Positions 50,514-59,770 are shown, numbered from the stretch's first letter. The stretch: 64,000 nt of DNA from Paracoccaceae bacterium (GCA_026706985.1 JAPOXR010000023.1:1-64000); one strand, 5' to 3'. Made by a program: numbers and translations. The notes: generated by a model not told the origin, from the sequence alone.

Positions 50514-51680
50514 ATGATCCCGCATAAGGGCGCCTCCCTGTCTTTCCAGCCGCGCATCCGCAAGGGTGCGTTTTTCGATGCTTCCTGGAGACATGGCTGC
50601 CGGAGGTTTTCGGTCTATAACCGCACCTATATCGCGGGCGGCTTCGCATCGCCGCTGGAGGAATACTGGCAGGTGACCAGAGATGTCGCCTTGTGGCCGG
50701 TGATGGGCGAAAGACAAGTCGAGATCTCCGGTCCGGATGCGGCGGACTTCGTGCAGTTCCTGACGACACGGGACATCAGCCGATGCCGCGTCGGGCAGTG
50801 CAAATACGCGCTGATCACCTCGCCCGAGGGCGGAATCCTCTGCGATCCGATCATCCTGCGGTTGGAGGAGGACCGGTTCTGGCTCTCGACTTCGGATGTT
50901 GATCTGGAACTCTGGGCGAAGGGTGTGGCGGTGCATTCGCCGATGCAGGTGAAAATCAGGGATGCCGGGGTTTCGGTGATCCAGGTGCAGGGGCCGAAAT
51001 CGCCTCGATTGATGACCAATCTCTTCGGCGAAAGGCTGCTCAAGCTGAAATACTACCGACTCACACCGGCCGATTTTCAGGGCCACAGGCTGATGATTTC
51101 ACGCACCGGATGGAGCGGTGAATTCGGCTACGAGATCTATCTCGGGGATGCGTGCCTGGGCGATGCTCTGTTCGATGCACTGTTGCAGGCCGGAAGCGGC
51201 TGCAACGCCGCCCCGGGTGCGGTGAGCCATGCGCGGCGCATAGAATCCGGTATCCTGTCCTGGGGCGTGGACATGACGCCGCAGGAAAATCCGTACGAGG
51301 TCGGGTTGGGCAGGTTGGTGGAGCTGGACGGCGCGCCGGAGTTTGTCGGACGGGCCGCCCTTGAGCGGATGCGGGAATTGCCTCCGGCGCGACGGCTGGT
51401 CGGCATGCGGATTGAAGGCACGGCGCTGGAGCCGAACGAGGATCTCTGGCCGCTGACACGGGGTGGCAAAACTGCGGGCCGGCTGACAAGCCTCGCATAC
51501 TCACCGCGGCTGCAGGCGAATATCGCACTCGGGCTGGTGGCGGCCGAAGATGCGGCGGCTGGAACCCAACTTGTGGTCGACACGTGGGACGGGCCGCGTA
51601 AGGCTTGGGTCAGCGGGCTTCCGTTTCTGCCCAAGCGCCAGCAAGAGGATGCGCACAGATCTAATTCGAAAGGACAGTAA
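50514..51680 (+). CDS. DmdA/GcvT-type tetrahydrofolate-dependent methyltransferase
   Basis: A 388-residue protein of the aminomethyltransferase (GcvT) fold. Its sequence pattern resembles the DMSP demethylase DmdA branch: RIRKGAFFDASWRHGCRRFS, VYNRTYIAGGFASPLEEYW, ERQVEISGPDAADFVQFLTT, RDISRCRVGQCKYALITSPE, GGILCDPIILRL, VQGPKSPRLMTNLFGERLLK, ISRTGWSGEFGYEIYLGDAC and a C-terminal LTSLAYSPRLQANIALGLV. Such enzymes transfer a methyl group (or C1 unit) from a methylated substrate to tetrahydrofolate. DmdA proper takes DMSP; relatives act on betaines, dimethylglycine or other compounds. The transporter upstream and the acyl-CoA ligase downstream support uptake and demethylation of a small methylated carboxylate (inference). 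Confidence 0.85.
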   Translation: MIPHKGASLSFQPRIRKGAFFDASWRHGCRRFSVYNRTYIAGGFASPLEEYWQVTRDVALWPVMGERQVEISGPDAADFVQFLTTRDISRCRVGQCKYALITSPEGGILCDPIILRLEEDRFWLSTSDVDLELWAKGVAVHSPMQVKIRDAGVSVIQVQGPKSPRLMTNLFGERLLKLKYYRLTPADFQGHRLMISRTGWSGEFGYEIYLGDACLGDALFDALLQAGSGCNAAPGAVSHARRIESGILSWGVDMTPQENPYEVGLGRLVELDGAPEFVGRAALERMRELPPARRLVGMRIEGTALEPNEDLWPLTRGGKTAGRLTSLAYSPRLQANIALGLVAAEDAAAGTQLVVDTWDGPRKAWVSGLPFLPKRQQEDAHRSNSKGQ

Positions 51681-51681
51681 A

Positions 51682-52188
51682 TTGGCCAGGATCACTGCAA
51701 TCAATCACATTGCTTTTGCCGTCAAAGATCTTCCCGCGGCTCTGGATAATGCCATCAATGTGCTCGGCGGCGAGATGATGATGGAATTCGAATCCATTGA
51801 GGACAGGTACCGGGGTGCCTGTGTGCGGTTCGGCGTCAGTATCATGAGTTTCATTTCCAGCAGCGACCCGGACAGCTTCATATCAAAATTCGTCGAGAAA
51901 CATGGCAATGGGATCCAACATATCGGGTTGGAGATCGACGATATCGAGGAATATGTGGCCGCACTCGAGGCCAAGGGCGTGAAGCTCGATAAGAGTGAGA
52001 TGCAGGATGAGGATTACCAGGAGGCGCTTGCGGGTCCGAGAACCGGCAACGGTGTTGTGCTGCAGTTAACCGGCTGGAAGGCGGGGCCGTTTGACGCGAC
52101 CTATGAGGGCTGCGAGCGATTGTGCCGGAAATACCTGCAGAACCCGAAGCTGAAACTGCTCGCCGGGAACCAGTTGCCAAGGGATTAG
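51682..52188 (+). CDS. VOC-superfamily (glyoxalase/methylmalonyl-CoA epimerase-like) protein
   Basis: A 168-residue VOC-fold protein: ITAINHIAFAVKDLPAALDN (first metal-ligand His), FGVSIMSFISSSDPDSFISK, NGIQHIGLEIDDIEEYVAAL (second His) and NGVVLQLTGWK. The pattern is closest to methylmalonyl-CoA epimerase-like and lactoylglutathione lyase-like VOC proteins. TTG start just after the demethylase stop, with AAAGGA upstream; the open frame is longer but overlaps the previous gene. Its role in the operon is unknown; an epimerase or lyase acting on a CoA ester is conceivable given the following ligase. Confidence 0.8.
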   Translation: MARITAINHIAFAVKDLPAALDNAINVLGGEMMMEFESIEDRYRGACVRFGVSIMSFISSSDPDSFISKFVEKHGNGIQHIGLEIDDIEEYVAALEAKGVKLDKSEMQDEDYQEALAGPRTGNGVVLQLTGWKAGPFDATYEGCERLCRKYLQNPKLKLLAGNQLPRD

Positions 52189-52204
52189 GTCCGGGACAGC
52201 AATC

Positions 52205-53812
52205 ATGCAGTGCCGGCATTTCGGAGTCTGGCCGGAGGGATTGCCGCACAGCCTGCCGCCGTCGGAACATTCGGTTCTGCACAATCTGAACACGGCCGCT
52301 GCCGTCGCTCCGGACCGCACTGCCATCTGGTATTACGGTAACCGCATCACCTATGACGCGCTGGCGGTGGAAGTGCGCAGCCTGGCGGGTTTTCTGCATC
52401 ACCGACTCGGCATCCGCAGCGGCGACCGCGTCGCTATCTATATGCAGAACGCACCGCAATTTGTGGTGGCATATTATGCCATCCTGGCCGCGAATGCGGT
52501 GATCGTTCCGGTGAGCCCGATGTGCCGCCGCGCCGAACTCCTGCACATCATTCAGGATTCCGGGCCGCGGGCAATCATCCATGGCGCAGAACTGGCGGAA
52601 GAGGCGGCGGCGGTTTGGGAAGAATGCGGACGGCCCGGCCTCATCCATGCGCACTACCGGGACTATGCGGCGGATGGGAACGGGTTTCCCGGGGAGCCTG
52701 CGGCCGCTCGTATCGGCACCGCCTGGGCCGATGCGCTGGGTATGGCGTGCCCGGCACCCGCCCACGACCGACGCCCCGAAGATTGGTGCATGATCCAATA
52801 CAGTTCCGGAACCACCGGGCAGCCCAAGGGTTGCCTGCACACCCATGCCAGCGTGAACGCCGTGATCTTCGGCTACACAAAATGGATCGGGGTTGCACCC
52901 GGCTCGCGCATTCTAGCATCGCTGCCGCTTTTCCATGTCACCGGAATGCAGAATTCGATGAACCTGCCGATCCTGACGGGGTCGACAATCTACCTGATGA
53001 CCCGCTGGAATGCGGCACTGGCGGCGAGGCTGATTCAACAGGAACAGATCGAATACTGGCGTTCGATCACCACAATGATGATCGACTTTCTGTCATTGCC
53101 GGGGATCGGGGAGATCGATGTCTCGTCGCTCAGGGCAATCGGCGGCGGCGGCGCGCAGATGCCCGCGGAAATCGCCCGCAGAATGTCGAAATTGATCGGT
53201 CTCGACTATATCGAGGCCTATGGCCTGTCGGAGACCATGGCACCCACACACATCAATCCGCCGCAGGCACCCAAACGGCAATGTCTCGGCATCCCGATTT
53301 TTGACGTGGATTGCCGGATCGTGGATCCGGATACGCTGGCGGAGCTTGGACCAAACGAGGCCGGCGAGATTGTCACACATGGGCCGCAGCTGTTTCAGGG
53401 ATACTGGCGGCGTCCGGAGGAAACCGAAGCCGCAATCCTGACGCTCGATGGCAAGCGGTTCCTGCGAACGGGCGATGTCGGCTATATGGATGCGGAGGGA
53501 TATTTCTTTTTCGTCGACAGGTTGAAGCGGATGGTCAATGTCTCCGGCTTCAAGGTCTGGCCGGCGGAGGTCGAGGCGATCCTGCACGGACATCCGGAGA
53601 TTAAGGAAGCCTGCATCGTCGGCGATCCGGACCCGCGTACGGGCGAGGCCGTGCGCGCCGTGATTGTGCCCTGCGGCGAATCGCTGGACACAGGCCGGCT
53701 GAAGGAATGGTGCCGCGCCAACATGGCGGCCTACAAGGTTCCGGCGCGTTTCGATCTCCGCGACCGTCTTCCCCGCTCTGGCGCGGGCAAGGTTCTCTGG
53801 AAGAAGCTCTAA
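52205..53812 (+). CDS. AMP-dependent acyl-CoA synthetase/ligase
   Basis: A 535-residue ANL-superfamily ligase forming acyl-AMP and then acyl-CoA. P-loop-like YSSGTTGQPKGCLHTHASVN (about residues 199-218), LPLFHVTGMQNSMNLPI, the AYGLSETMAPTH aromatic motif, FLRTGDVGYMDAEGYFFFVDRLKRMVNVSGFKV, and the catalytic Lys near the C-terminus (LPRSGAGKVLWKKL). Length is normal. In the DMSP demethylation pathway a ligase of this family (DmdB) activates methylmercaptopropionate, so the pairing with a DmdA-like enzyme is suggestive, though a general short-chain acyl-CoA ligase is possible. Confidence 0.9.
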   Translation: MQCRHFGVWPEGLPHSLPPSEHSVLHNLNTAAAVAPDRTAIWYYGNRITYDALAVEVRSLAGFLHHRLGIRSGDRVAIYMQNAPQFVVAYYAILAANAVIVPVSPMCRRAELLHIIQDSGPRAIIHGAELAEEAAAVWEECGRPGLIHAHYRDYAADGNGFPGEPAAARIGTAWADALGMACPAPAHDRRPEDWCMIQYSSGTTGQPKGCLHTHASVNAVIFGYTKWIGVAPGSRILASLPLFHVTGMQNSMNLPILTGSTIYLMTRWNAALAARLIQQEQIEYWRSITTMMIDFLSLPGIGEIDVSSLRAIGGGGAQMPAEIARRMSKLIGLDYIEAYGLSETMAPTHINPPQAPKRQCLGIPIFDVDCRIVDPDTLAELGPNEAGEIVTHGPQLFQGYWRRPEETEAAILTLDGKRFLRTGDVGYMDAEGYFFFVDRLKRMVNVSGFKVWPAEVEAILHGHPEIKEACIVGDPDPRTGEAVRAVIVPCGESLDTGRLKEWCRANMAAYKVPARFDLRDRLPRSGAGKVLWKKL

Positions 53813-54087
53813 ACTCAACACAGATGCCTTTACTGTTGAATCGACGTCGTCCCGAGGATCGGGCCTGACTTCGACCGTTAGGGCATCAGTCCGGGTCGGG
53901 AGTTATGCTCCGGCTCTTCTCGTCCGAGTCGTCCGGTTTGCCGCCGGAAAAGTTGACCGGGCGGGCGGTCCGCGAACTGCCCGTCTCCACCTGCGCCAGA
54001 AGCGATTCCAGCTTCAGTTTCCAAAGATTGTCAAGAATGTGATCCCATCAGGCTGTGTCCTGTGACATTCGTGTCGCCAGGGGGATC
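53813..54087. other. spacer before the IS630 remnant
   Basis: About 275 bases with no gene I can support. It may contain the eroded front half of the IS630 transposase, but no transposase motif could be read before about 54087. Confidence 0.3.
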
Positions 54088-54448
54088 GAGCCGGAAACCC
54101 CGGCACACGTGATCCTCGACAACTTGTCCCCGCACAAGTTGGCCGAGACTCATGAATGGCCGAAGGACCGTCCCAACCGGCAGGTCCACTTCACTCCGGG
54201 CGCAGCCTCGTGAACGAATGCCGTCTAGAGTTTCTTCTCCAAGCTCTCGCGGCAGAGGCCCGGGAACGCGGTTTTCAATTCGCTCGACGAGTGCATCGCG
54301 GCAACCGAGGGCTACATCGCGCATCACAATGCCAACCACGTCCGGCCCGTTCTGGTGGAGCCGGAAACCGGAAGATCCCGTGGAGGCGTGGAAAAGAGGG
54401 CGCCGGCGCTTCTGGAAATGGCATCAAATAAATGAAACCGACAACTAG
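54088..54448 (+). mobile_element. IS630-family transposase remnant (C-terminal DDE part)
   Basis: Read in one frame: PAHVILDNLSPHKLAETHEW (second Asp of DDE), RQVHFTPGAASxTNAVxFFF with TGA in place of the Trp and TAG in place of the catalytic Glu, then SLDECIAATEGYIAHHNANH. After a frameshift near 54340 it continues PFWWSRKPEDPVEAWKRGRR, RFWKWHQINETDN and ends at a TAG. This is the C-terminal half of an IS630-type transposase with two nonsense changes and one frameshift. The N-terminal half is not recognisable. No terminal repeats were identified. Inactive. Confidence 0.7.
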
Positions 54449-54707
54449 GGTTGCCCACGCACGATCAGAAGTCGACACAGCCGGCTGATCATCCGGCGAT
54501 GTGACCCCGGCAATCTCCGTAATTGGTCTCTTCTGGCTGGACATAACACCCGGTTTCTTCAATTTGTTCTCGCGCTCGTGTCTGGCGGCGCACCATTTCC
54601 TTCAAAATACAACCTTGACACATGAGACTGAAAGTAGAAATTGACATATGTAGCAAATAACAGCGCGAAGCGCGGGATTTACCAGAGGAAGAGCAGAGTT
54701 AGGTAAT
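54449..54707. promoter_or_regulatory. 259-base leader of the autotransporter-like gene
   Basis: Runs from the IS630 remnant to the surface-protein gene. From about 54590 it is A+T rich (CAACCTTGACACATGAGACT...AATTGACATATGTAGCAAAT). TTGACA (54612) and TTGACA (54639) are both good -35 candidates; for the second, no strong -10 at 17 bases is visible. A short dyad CGCGAAGCGCG lies at about 54664. Confidence 0.35.
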
Positions 54708-57700
54708 TTGCGGCAGCGTACCGAATCGAGATTGCGGCGATTGAAGTCAGCCCTGTGCCGACACTATCTGCTGCCCTTCCAGTTGTTCGCGCTTGCGACT
54801 TTTTCACTCGTCGGCGCGGCCGCTGCCTCCGGCGTTACTGTGGTTCCGACAGCGCAGGTCCAATATGAGTCGAAAGCAACCATCGTGTTGCCTTTTCCCT
54901 CCGCGCTGAACCAGTACAAACAATATCTCAAATTCAGATATCGTGGGAGCAGCGCCTATACTTGCGGCGGAAACAGTAAATTTATAGGCCGGGAAGTCGT
55001 TGTCACCACAGAAGGCATCGCGACAAATCGGGACAAGCAACCGGATCCGGATTATTCGACGAACGGCAAGGTTCGCCTCCCGATCAGACTCTGTCCGGGC
55101 GCTGCACAGGGTGCGACTATCACTGTAGAATGGGATTTCACTAACCCCAGCAGCGTATATCCATTCGACAGTTCGGCAGAGAATTGCAGGAGTACCGATT
55201 TTTGCACCACCACGGTCACGGTCGACAACGGGCCGCTGATTTCCATAGAGGCCAATACTTCATCGGTTGCCGAGAGTGAGAATGCGGCATTTACGCTGAC
55301 CGCGGATCCGGCGCCGAAAAGTCCCATCACGGTGGATGTGGCAGTCTCCGAGAGTGGCAGTTTCACGGCGAGCGGTCAGACCGGAACCAAACAGGTCACA
55401 ATCGGTACCGACGGCACCGCCACTCTGACGGTTGTGGTTGACGACGACCAGGTTGATGAGCCGTCCGGGACGATCAAGGCGACAGTCCAAAGCGGTACCG
55501 GCTATACGCCATCCGGCACGGATGGTTCGGCGTCCGTAACGGTGAGCGACAATGACACTGCCGGGGTGACCGTATCGAAGAGTATCCTTAACCTATCGGA
55601 GGGAGGGTTGGCCGACGGCTACACCCTTGTGCTGGCAAGCCGCCCGACAGCGGATGTAACGGTCACGGTGACCAGCGGCGATGCGGCCAAGGTCAGAGTC
55701 AATGGACCGGGCGGCAGTCCGGGTCCAGGCGCCACGTTTACATTCACGCCGACAAACTGGGACCAGACGCAGACCGTGACGGTGACCCCGTTGGACGACA
55801 ATGATGCTGAAGACGAGAGCATTACCATCACCCATGCGGTGAGCAATACCGGTGGCTATGGCGGTTTGACTGTCCCAGACGTTGCCGTGACAGTGAGTGA
55901 TGACGACACTTTGCCCCCGCCGCCCGACACGCCGGCGGTATCCTTTGCCGCAACATCCTCGAACCCGTCCGAAAGCGTCGGCACGCACAATGTGACGGTG
56001 AACCTGGACCGGGCGGCGCCTTCGGGTGGCCTGCAGCTGAGCTACACTGTTACCGGAACGGCGACGGCGGGCAGCGGCAACGACTTCACTATTCAGAACT
56101 CCGGCTCGCTGTCGGTTGGAGCCGGGAACACCACGGCGGACATCCCGGTGGCGATCAATGACGACACCACAGACGACGATGACGAGACGGTGATCCTGAC
56201 GCTCACCGCCGGCACGGGCTACACGCCGGGCAGCATTAATGTGCACACAATCACTATCGCTGACAATGACGGCGTTGGTGCTTTTTCGGTGCTCGACGCG
56301 TCTGCCGAGGAGAGTTCCGGGATCATGACATTCACGGTCCGCCTCAGTAAGGCTACGGTTGGCAATGTGAAGGCCAGGGTTCGGGCGACAACAAGGGAGG
56401 GGAGCGCGAAGGCAGGTGAGGACTATATTCACAAGAGCGAGCTCCTGGTATTCAATGCTGGGCAGACCAAAAGACAGGTCAGCATCACCCTGATCAATGA
56501 CAGCCATAATGAGAATCCTGAAACGTTTGAACTGGTCCTGTCAGAGGCCACCGGCGCGACAATTGACGACGGTGTGGCGGTCGGGACCATCAACAATGTT
56601 GACTATATTCCACAGACAGAACTTGCGCATTTCGGGCGCACGGTCGCGGAACAGGTGCTGGAGGGTGTCCAGGACCGGATAGGCGCATCGCGTCTGCCGG
56701 GCTTTACCGGGGTCATCGCGGGTCAGGAGTTGGCCGGGGGAGCGGCGTCCTCTTCCGCCGTGCCGATTGATGACGCATTGTCAGACAGCAGCTTTGCGCT
56801 GGCGGGCGAGGACAACGGTGGCGGGAATTTGGTGTTCTGGGGCCGTGGCGGAAGGTCATCCTTCGGCGGCGCCATCGGCAGCCTTACAGTTGATGGTAAT
56901 GTGAATTCATTCATTCTGGGTGCTGATCAGGAGAATAATGAATGGTTGCTTGGCCTTGCATTAATGCGGAGCAAAGGCAGCGTCAGTTTTGAAAATTCGG
57001 AAAGTGACGATGATTTCCGGGCAGGCATGTCCACATACAGGCTGAATGCCGTGGTCCCATATGCCGCGTGGCAGCGCGCGGAACGCACGAGCATCTGGGG
57101 AGCTTTGGGCCGGGGCAGCGGTGATCTGGTCATGGAAGCAGGCAGCACATTCGAAACGGATATTGACTGGACAATGGCCGCGGTCGGGCTGAGGAGCGAC
57201 CTCTGGGAGCCGGAGGGTGCCGGTAGCGGGCTTGTGACGCTGGTATCGGACGCGCTTTGGGTAAAGACCTCGTCAGGTGAAGTGGAGGGGCTTGCAGCGG
57301 CGGATTCCGAGGTGACGCGGTTAAGACTGGGCCTCGAAGTGGGCTGGGATGTTGATCTCGAAAAGTATGGCAGGGCGTATCCCATGCTGCGGGCCGGTTT
57401 GCGGCATGACGGCGGTGATGCGGGCGAGGGATTCGGAGTCGAAATCGGTGGCGGCGTTTCCTGGGTCGATTCCCGGGAAGCCTTGAGGTTTGGCTTTCGG
57501 ACAAGGGCAGTCCTGGATCATGGTTCAAACGGAATCACCAAGAATAAAGGTTTCTCCGCCGCAATTGCCTATGATCCAAATCCGACGTCAGAACGGGGTT
57601 TGTCGGCAAGCCTGAGGCAGGATGCGGGAATCGGAGCGCCGGAAGGGATGAATGCGCTCTTGGCTCCGGTGGGTTATGACAGCGCATTCGCACAGGATGG

Positions 57701-57944
57701 CAGCAACAACTGGACCGCGGAAGCGGCCTATGGGCTTCCGGCTCTGGACGGCCGTTTCACAGGAAGTCCGCATGTTGGATTTGGATCTTCGGAGTTGGGC
57801 CAAAAACTGAGGGTCGGCTGGCGCCTGACACCTGAAAGCAGTTCGGCGCCCGATTTGACATTCGATGCCAACACCTCATTGGTCAGGGGCAATGACAGGT
57901 CAATGGAGCAGGCTGCCGAAGTGGAGGTCGTGATCCGCTGGTGA
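54708..57944 (+). CDS. Calx-beta repeat autotransporter-like outer membrane protein
   Basis: A 1078-residue surface protein. A basic N-region and hydrophobic core (LLPFQLFALATFSLVGAAAA) form the signal peptide. The passenger carries four Ca-binding Calx-beta-type repeats at about 178-281, 283-400, 410-521 and 525-632; the first three end in the acidic VTVSDND/ITIADND signature, the fourth in TINNVD. From about 640 to the end is an autotransporter-type beta-barrel (glycine-rich alternating strands, ALMRSKGSVSFENSESDDDF, AGLRHDGGDAGEGFGVEIGG, with C-terminal Trp: EVEVVIRW). TTG start. Such proteins serve in adhesion or cell-surface structure. There are no downstream partners, and the gene stands between a dead IS and the phage-like region, so transfer is plausible. 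Confidence 0.85.
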   Translation: MRQRTESRLRRLKSALCRHYLLPFQLFALATFSLVGAAAASGVTVVPTAQVQYESKATIVLPFPSALNQYKQYLKFRYRGSSAYTCGGNSKFIGREVVVTTEGIATNRDKQPDPDYSTNGKVRLPIRLCPGAAQGATITVEWDFTNPSSVYPFDSSAENCRSTDFCTTTVTVDNGPLISIEANTSSVAESENAAFTLTADPAPKSPITVDVAVSESGSFTASGQTGTKQVTIGTDGTATLTVVVDDDQVDEPSGTIKATVQSGTGYTPSGTDGSASVTVSDNDTAGVTVSKSILNLSEGGLADGYTLVLASRPTADVTVTVTSGDAAKVRVNGPGGSPGPGATFTFTPTNWDQTQTVTVTPLDDNDAEDESITITHAVSNTGGYGGLTVPDVAVTVSDDDTLPPPPDTPAVSFAATSSNPSESVGTHNVTVNLDRAAPSGGLQLSYTVTGTATAGSGNDFTIQNSGSLSVGAGNTTADIPVAINDDTTDDDDETVILTLTAGTGYTPGSINVHTITIADNDGVGAFSVLDASAEESSGIMTFTVRLSKATVGNVKARVRATTREGSAKAGEDYIHKSELLVFNAGQTKRQVSITLINDSHNENPETFELVLSEATGATIDDGVAVGTINNVDYIPQTELAHFGRTVAEQVLEGVQDRIGASRLPGFTGVIAGQELAGGAASSSAVPIDDALSDSSFALAGEDNGGGNLVFWGRGGRSSFGGAIGSLTVDGNVNSFILGADQENNEWLLGLALMRSKGSVSFENSESDDDFRAGMSTYRLNAVVPYAAWQRAERTSIWGALGRGSGDLVMEAGSTFETDIDWTMAAVGLRSDLWEPEGAGSGLVTLVSDALWVKTSSGEVEGLAAADSEVTRLRLGLEVGWDVDLEKYGRAYPMLRAGLRHDGGDAGEGFGVEIGGGVSWVDSREALRFGFRTRAVLDHGSNGITKNKGFSAAIAYDPNPTSERGLSASLRQDAGIGAPEGMNALLAPVGYDSAFAQDGSNNWTAEAAYGLPALDGRFTGSPHVGFGSSELGQKLRVGWRLTPESSSAPDLTFDANTSLVRGNDRSMEQAAEVEVVIRW

Positions 57945-58045
57945 CTTGACCGGACGAAGCCGCCCGGAACTTCCTGCATAAGTGCAGGGACGGAATGATC
58001 TCGAGGGCGGCTCTGCATCCGCCATATCGGGCAGGTGAATGCGAT

Positions 58046-58186
58046 ATGAATGGCCGGGGCGGTGCAGCGACTGAGGCCGATCTTGCCGGACTGGAAATCC
58101 GCCGGACCTGGCGCATCAAAATTGCCGGCCTTGCCTTGAATGCCGGCGTCATCGCCGCGGTTGCCTGGATGTTGTCGGGAACCTGA
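58046..58186 (+). CDS. small single-span membrane protein (hypothetical)
   Basis: A 46-codon frame, MNGRGGAATEADLAGLEIRR, TWRIKIAGLALNAGVIAAVA and WMLSGT: a hydrophilic front with a single C-terminal membrane span. Start inferred from the ATG after a weak GGTG. No family recognised. It lies 101 bases after the surface-protein gene and might be a dispensable small protein or a chance frame. Confidence 0.35.
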   Translation: MNGRGGAATEADLAGLEIRRTWRIKIAGLALNAGVIAAVAWMLSGT

Positions 58187-58341
58187 CGCCGCTTCCACAA
58201 AGTGGAAAGCGCAATCTGCGCTACAATTTCCTTCCGTCCCGAATTCCAGTCTGGTGCCTGCCTTCCACATTGCGTGTCAACTGCAGCTCGACAGCTGTGT
58301 GCTCCGAAGCCTGTCGGCGTCTCCTTGGCCAAGGATGTGAT

Positions 58342-58537
58342 TCAAGGCGAGCGGGAATTCCCGTTTGGCGTCAGGGTCTCAAACTGCAGTTTTTTTCTCG
58401 GCGGCCGCCCCTTTCATCGTAAGGCGGAACGCATCCGATACTGTGACACCGGTTTCATTTAGCACGGCGGTGGCCTTGCCACCGGTCTTTTCATCGATGC
58501 TTGCCCATACGGCAATGCGCAAGATCCGGTCATCCAC
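58342..58537 (-). pseudogene. RelB/DinJ-type antitoxin, frameshifted
   Basis: From a GTG at 58537 the minus strand reads VDDRILRIAVWASIDEKTGG, KATAVLNETGVTVSDAFRLT, MKGAAAEKK, a RelB/DinJ ribbon-helix-helix antitoxin (typically RIDexlKxxAxxvLxxmGLtvSdAfRlml). It then leaves frame at a run of seven A (58390-58396) and stops at 58379. If one A is removed, it continues LQFETLTPNGNSRSP, the expected LPFE.L.PN ending, and stops at 58342. No RelE/YafQ toxin lies next to it. Either a single-base decay event or a sequencing slip. Confidence 0.65.
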
Positions 58538-58644
58538 ATTGAGCTATATTGCAGCCCGGCCGACCTCTCGATGGCCTGGCATCGATTCCACCCTGTGATC
58601 TTGGCGATTGATCCCGTGGAGACGCCACGATTGAAGAGGAAGAG

Positions 58645-59763
58645 TCAAAAGCCGGGTTCCGGGGATGGTTCGGGTTTCGGGTCTGACATGCCGACGGAGG
58701 ATTCTGCAATATGGGTGAGAAGCCGTGCGCCATTCCAGCCCTGCTCTCTGGCGTCGGCGATATCCCATCCGGGAGCGACCGAAGCGGGCGGCAGGACGCG
58801 GCGGAATTCCAGCTTCGGCGACAGGCCGGAGCCGAGGATTGAGGCTTTCACAGCGTCGGCAAAGGCTTGCTGCCGGTCAATCGGGTTGGGGCCGCGGATG
58901 GGGGTGTCGGCATCCGGCCAGATGGTGATTTTGAAGCTACCGTTGCTGCCGCGCAGTGATGCTGCGAGCGGTTCCCAATCGGCGTATTTCACCGCGTTCG
59001 CACCCCCCATTGCAGTGAGAATGAGGAAATGGTGCGCAGAAAGCAGGTCGGCGGCGGCATCGCGCGTTGTTTCGCCCTCAACGATAAGTATCTGCCTCGA
59101 ATTCCGGTGCGACCATTCGGGCAAATCCTCGATGCCGTAAACGGGTCGTTTTGTGCTCCGCGAAAGCCGCGCCAGCTGCCACTCGCCGCCGTTCCATTTC
59201 GTCTGAACAAAAAATTTGCCGCCGTCGGCGGTCAAGGCGCGGAGCACCAGGCACAGGGGCTTGCCGCCGGAGTTTCGATAGACATGCACATATGCCGGTG
59301 TGACTCTGAAAGAGCGGTCTTTCAACGGGTCATGGATTGTGACGATGTTGCCCGGACGCGGCAGCGTGACGTGGGAGGGGATTTCCAGCAACCCATCGGC
59401 TTCGGTGCGGGGCACCCGGCTGCGCACCCATTGACTCCACGCGGACCGGGTTGCGGCCGGCGGCGTATTGCCCGGGAAGCGGGCGAGTTCCGCGGCGAAA
59501 CACAGCGCTTCGCGGAAATCGAGATTTTGCCAGTCGGCGATGAATTGGATGACATCGCCGCTCTTGCCGCAGGCAGCACCGAAACAATGGTAGCGGCCGG
59601 TGCTGTCATCGACAAAGAAAGAGGGTGTGTTCTCGACATGGAACGGACACCGCGCCCGCCACCGCCCGCCGGAACCCTCGAGGCGCACGCCGGTAAGGCT
59701 CTCCACAACTTCGCTGAGTCTCAGACTGGCCTTGATCGCGGCGATATCCTGTCGGTTTCGCAT
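58645..59763 (-). CDS. phage/plasmid-type DnaG-like primase (CHC2 zinc finger and Toprim)
   Basis: A 372-residue primase-like protein. The N-terminal CHC2 zinc-binding domain reads LTGVRLEGSGGRWRARCPFH, VENTPSFFVDDSTGRYHCFG, AACGKSGD, with C-x2-H-x17-C-x4-C spacing (the last two Cys are four residues apart rather than two). A Toprim domain follows with ILIVEGETTRDAAADLL (acidic Glu) and ITIWPDADTPI (DxD). It lacks the helicase-interacting C-terminus of bacterial DnaG, as phage and integrative-element primases do. ATG start at 59763, seven bases after the GcrA-like gene, so the two are co-expressed. It anchors the replication part of the right-hand phage-like region. Confidence 0.85.
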   Translation of the reverse strand: MRNRQDIAAIKASLRLSEVVESLTGVRLEGSGGRWRARCPFHVENTPSFFVDDSTGRYHCFGAACGKSGDVIQFIADWQNLDFREALCFAAELARFPGNTPPAATRSAWSQWVRSRVPRTEADGLLEIPSHVTLPRPGNIVTIHDPLKDRSFRVTPAYVHVYRNSGGKPLCLVLRALTADGGKFFVQTKWNGGEWQLARLSRSTKRPVYGIEDLPEWSHRNSRQILIVEGETTRDAAADLLSAHHFLILTAMGGANAVKYADWEPLAASLRGSNGSFKITIWPDADTPIRGPNPIDRQQAFADAVKASILGSGLSPKLEFRRVLPPASVAPGWDIADAREQGWNGARLLTHIAESSVGMSDPKPEPSPEPGF

Positions 59764-59770
59764 GTTTGGA

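Noticed and set aside
55230-56610. tandem DNA repeats within the autotransporter-like gene
   Set aside because: The Calx-beta units are similar only at protein level; no DNA-level tandem repetition is seen.
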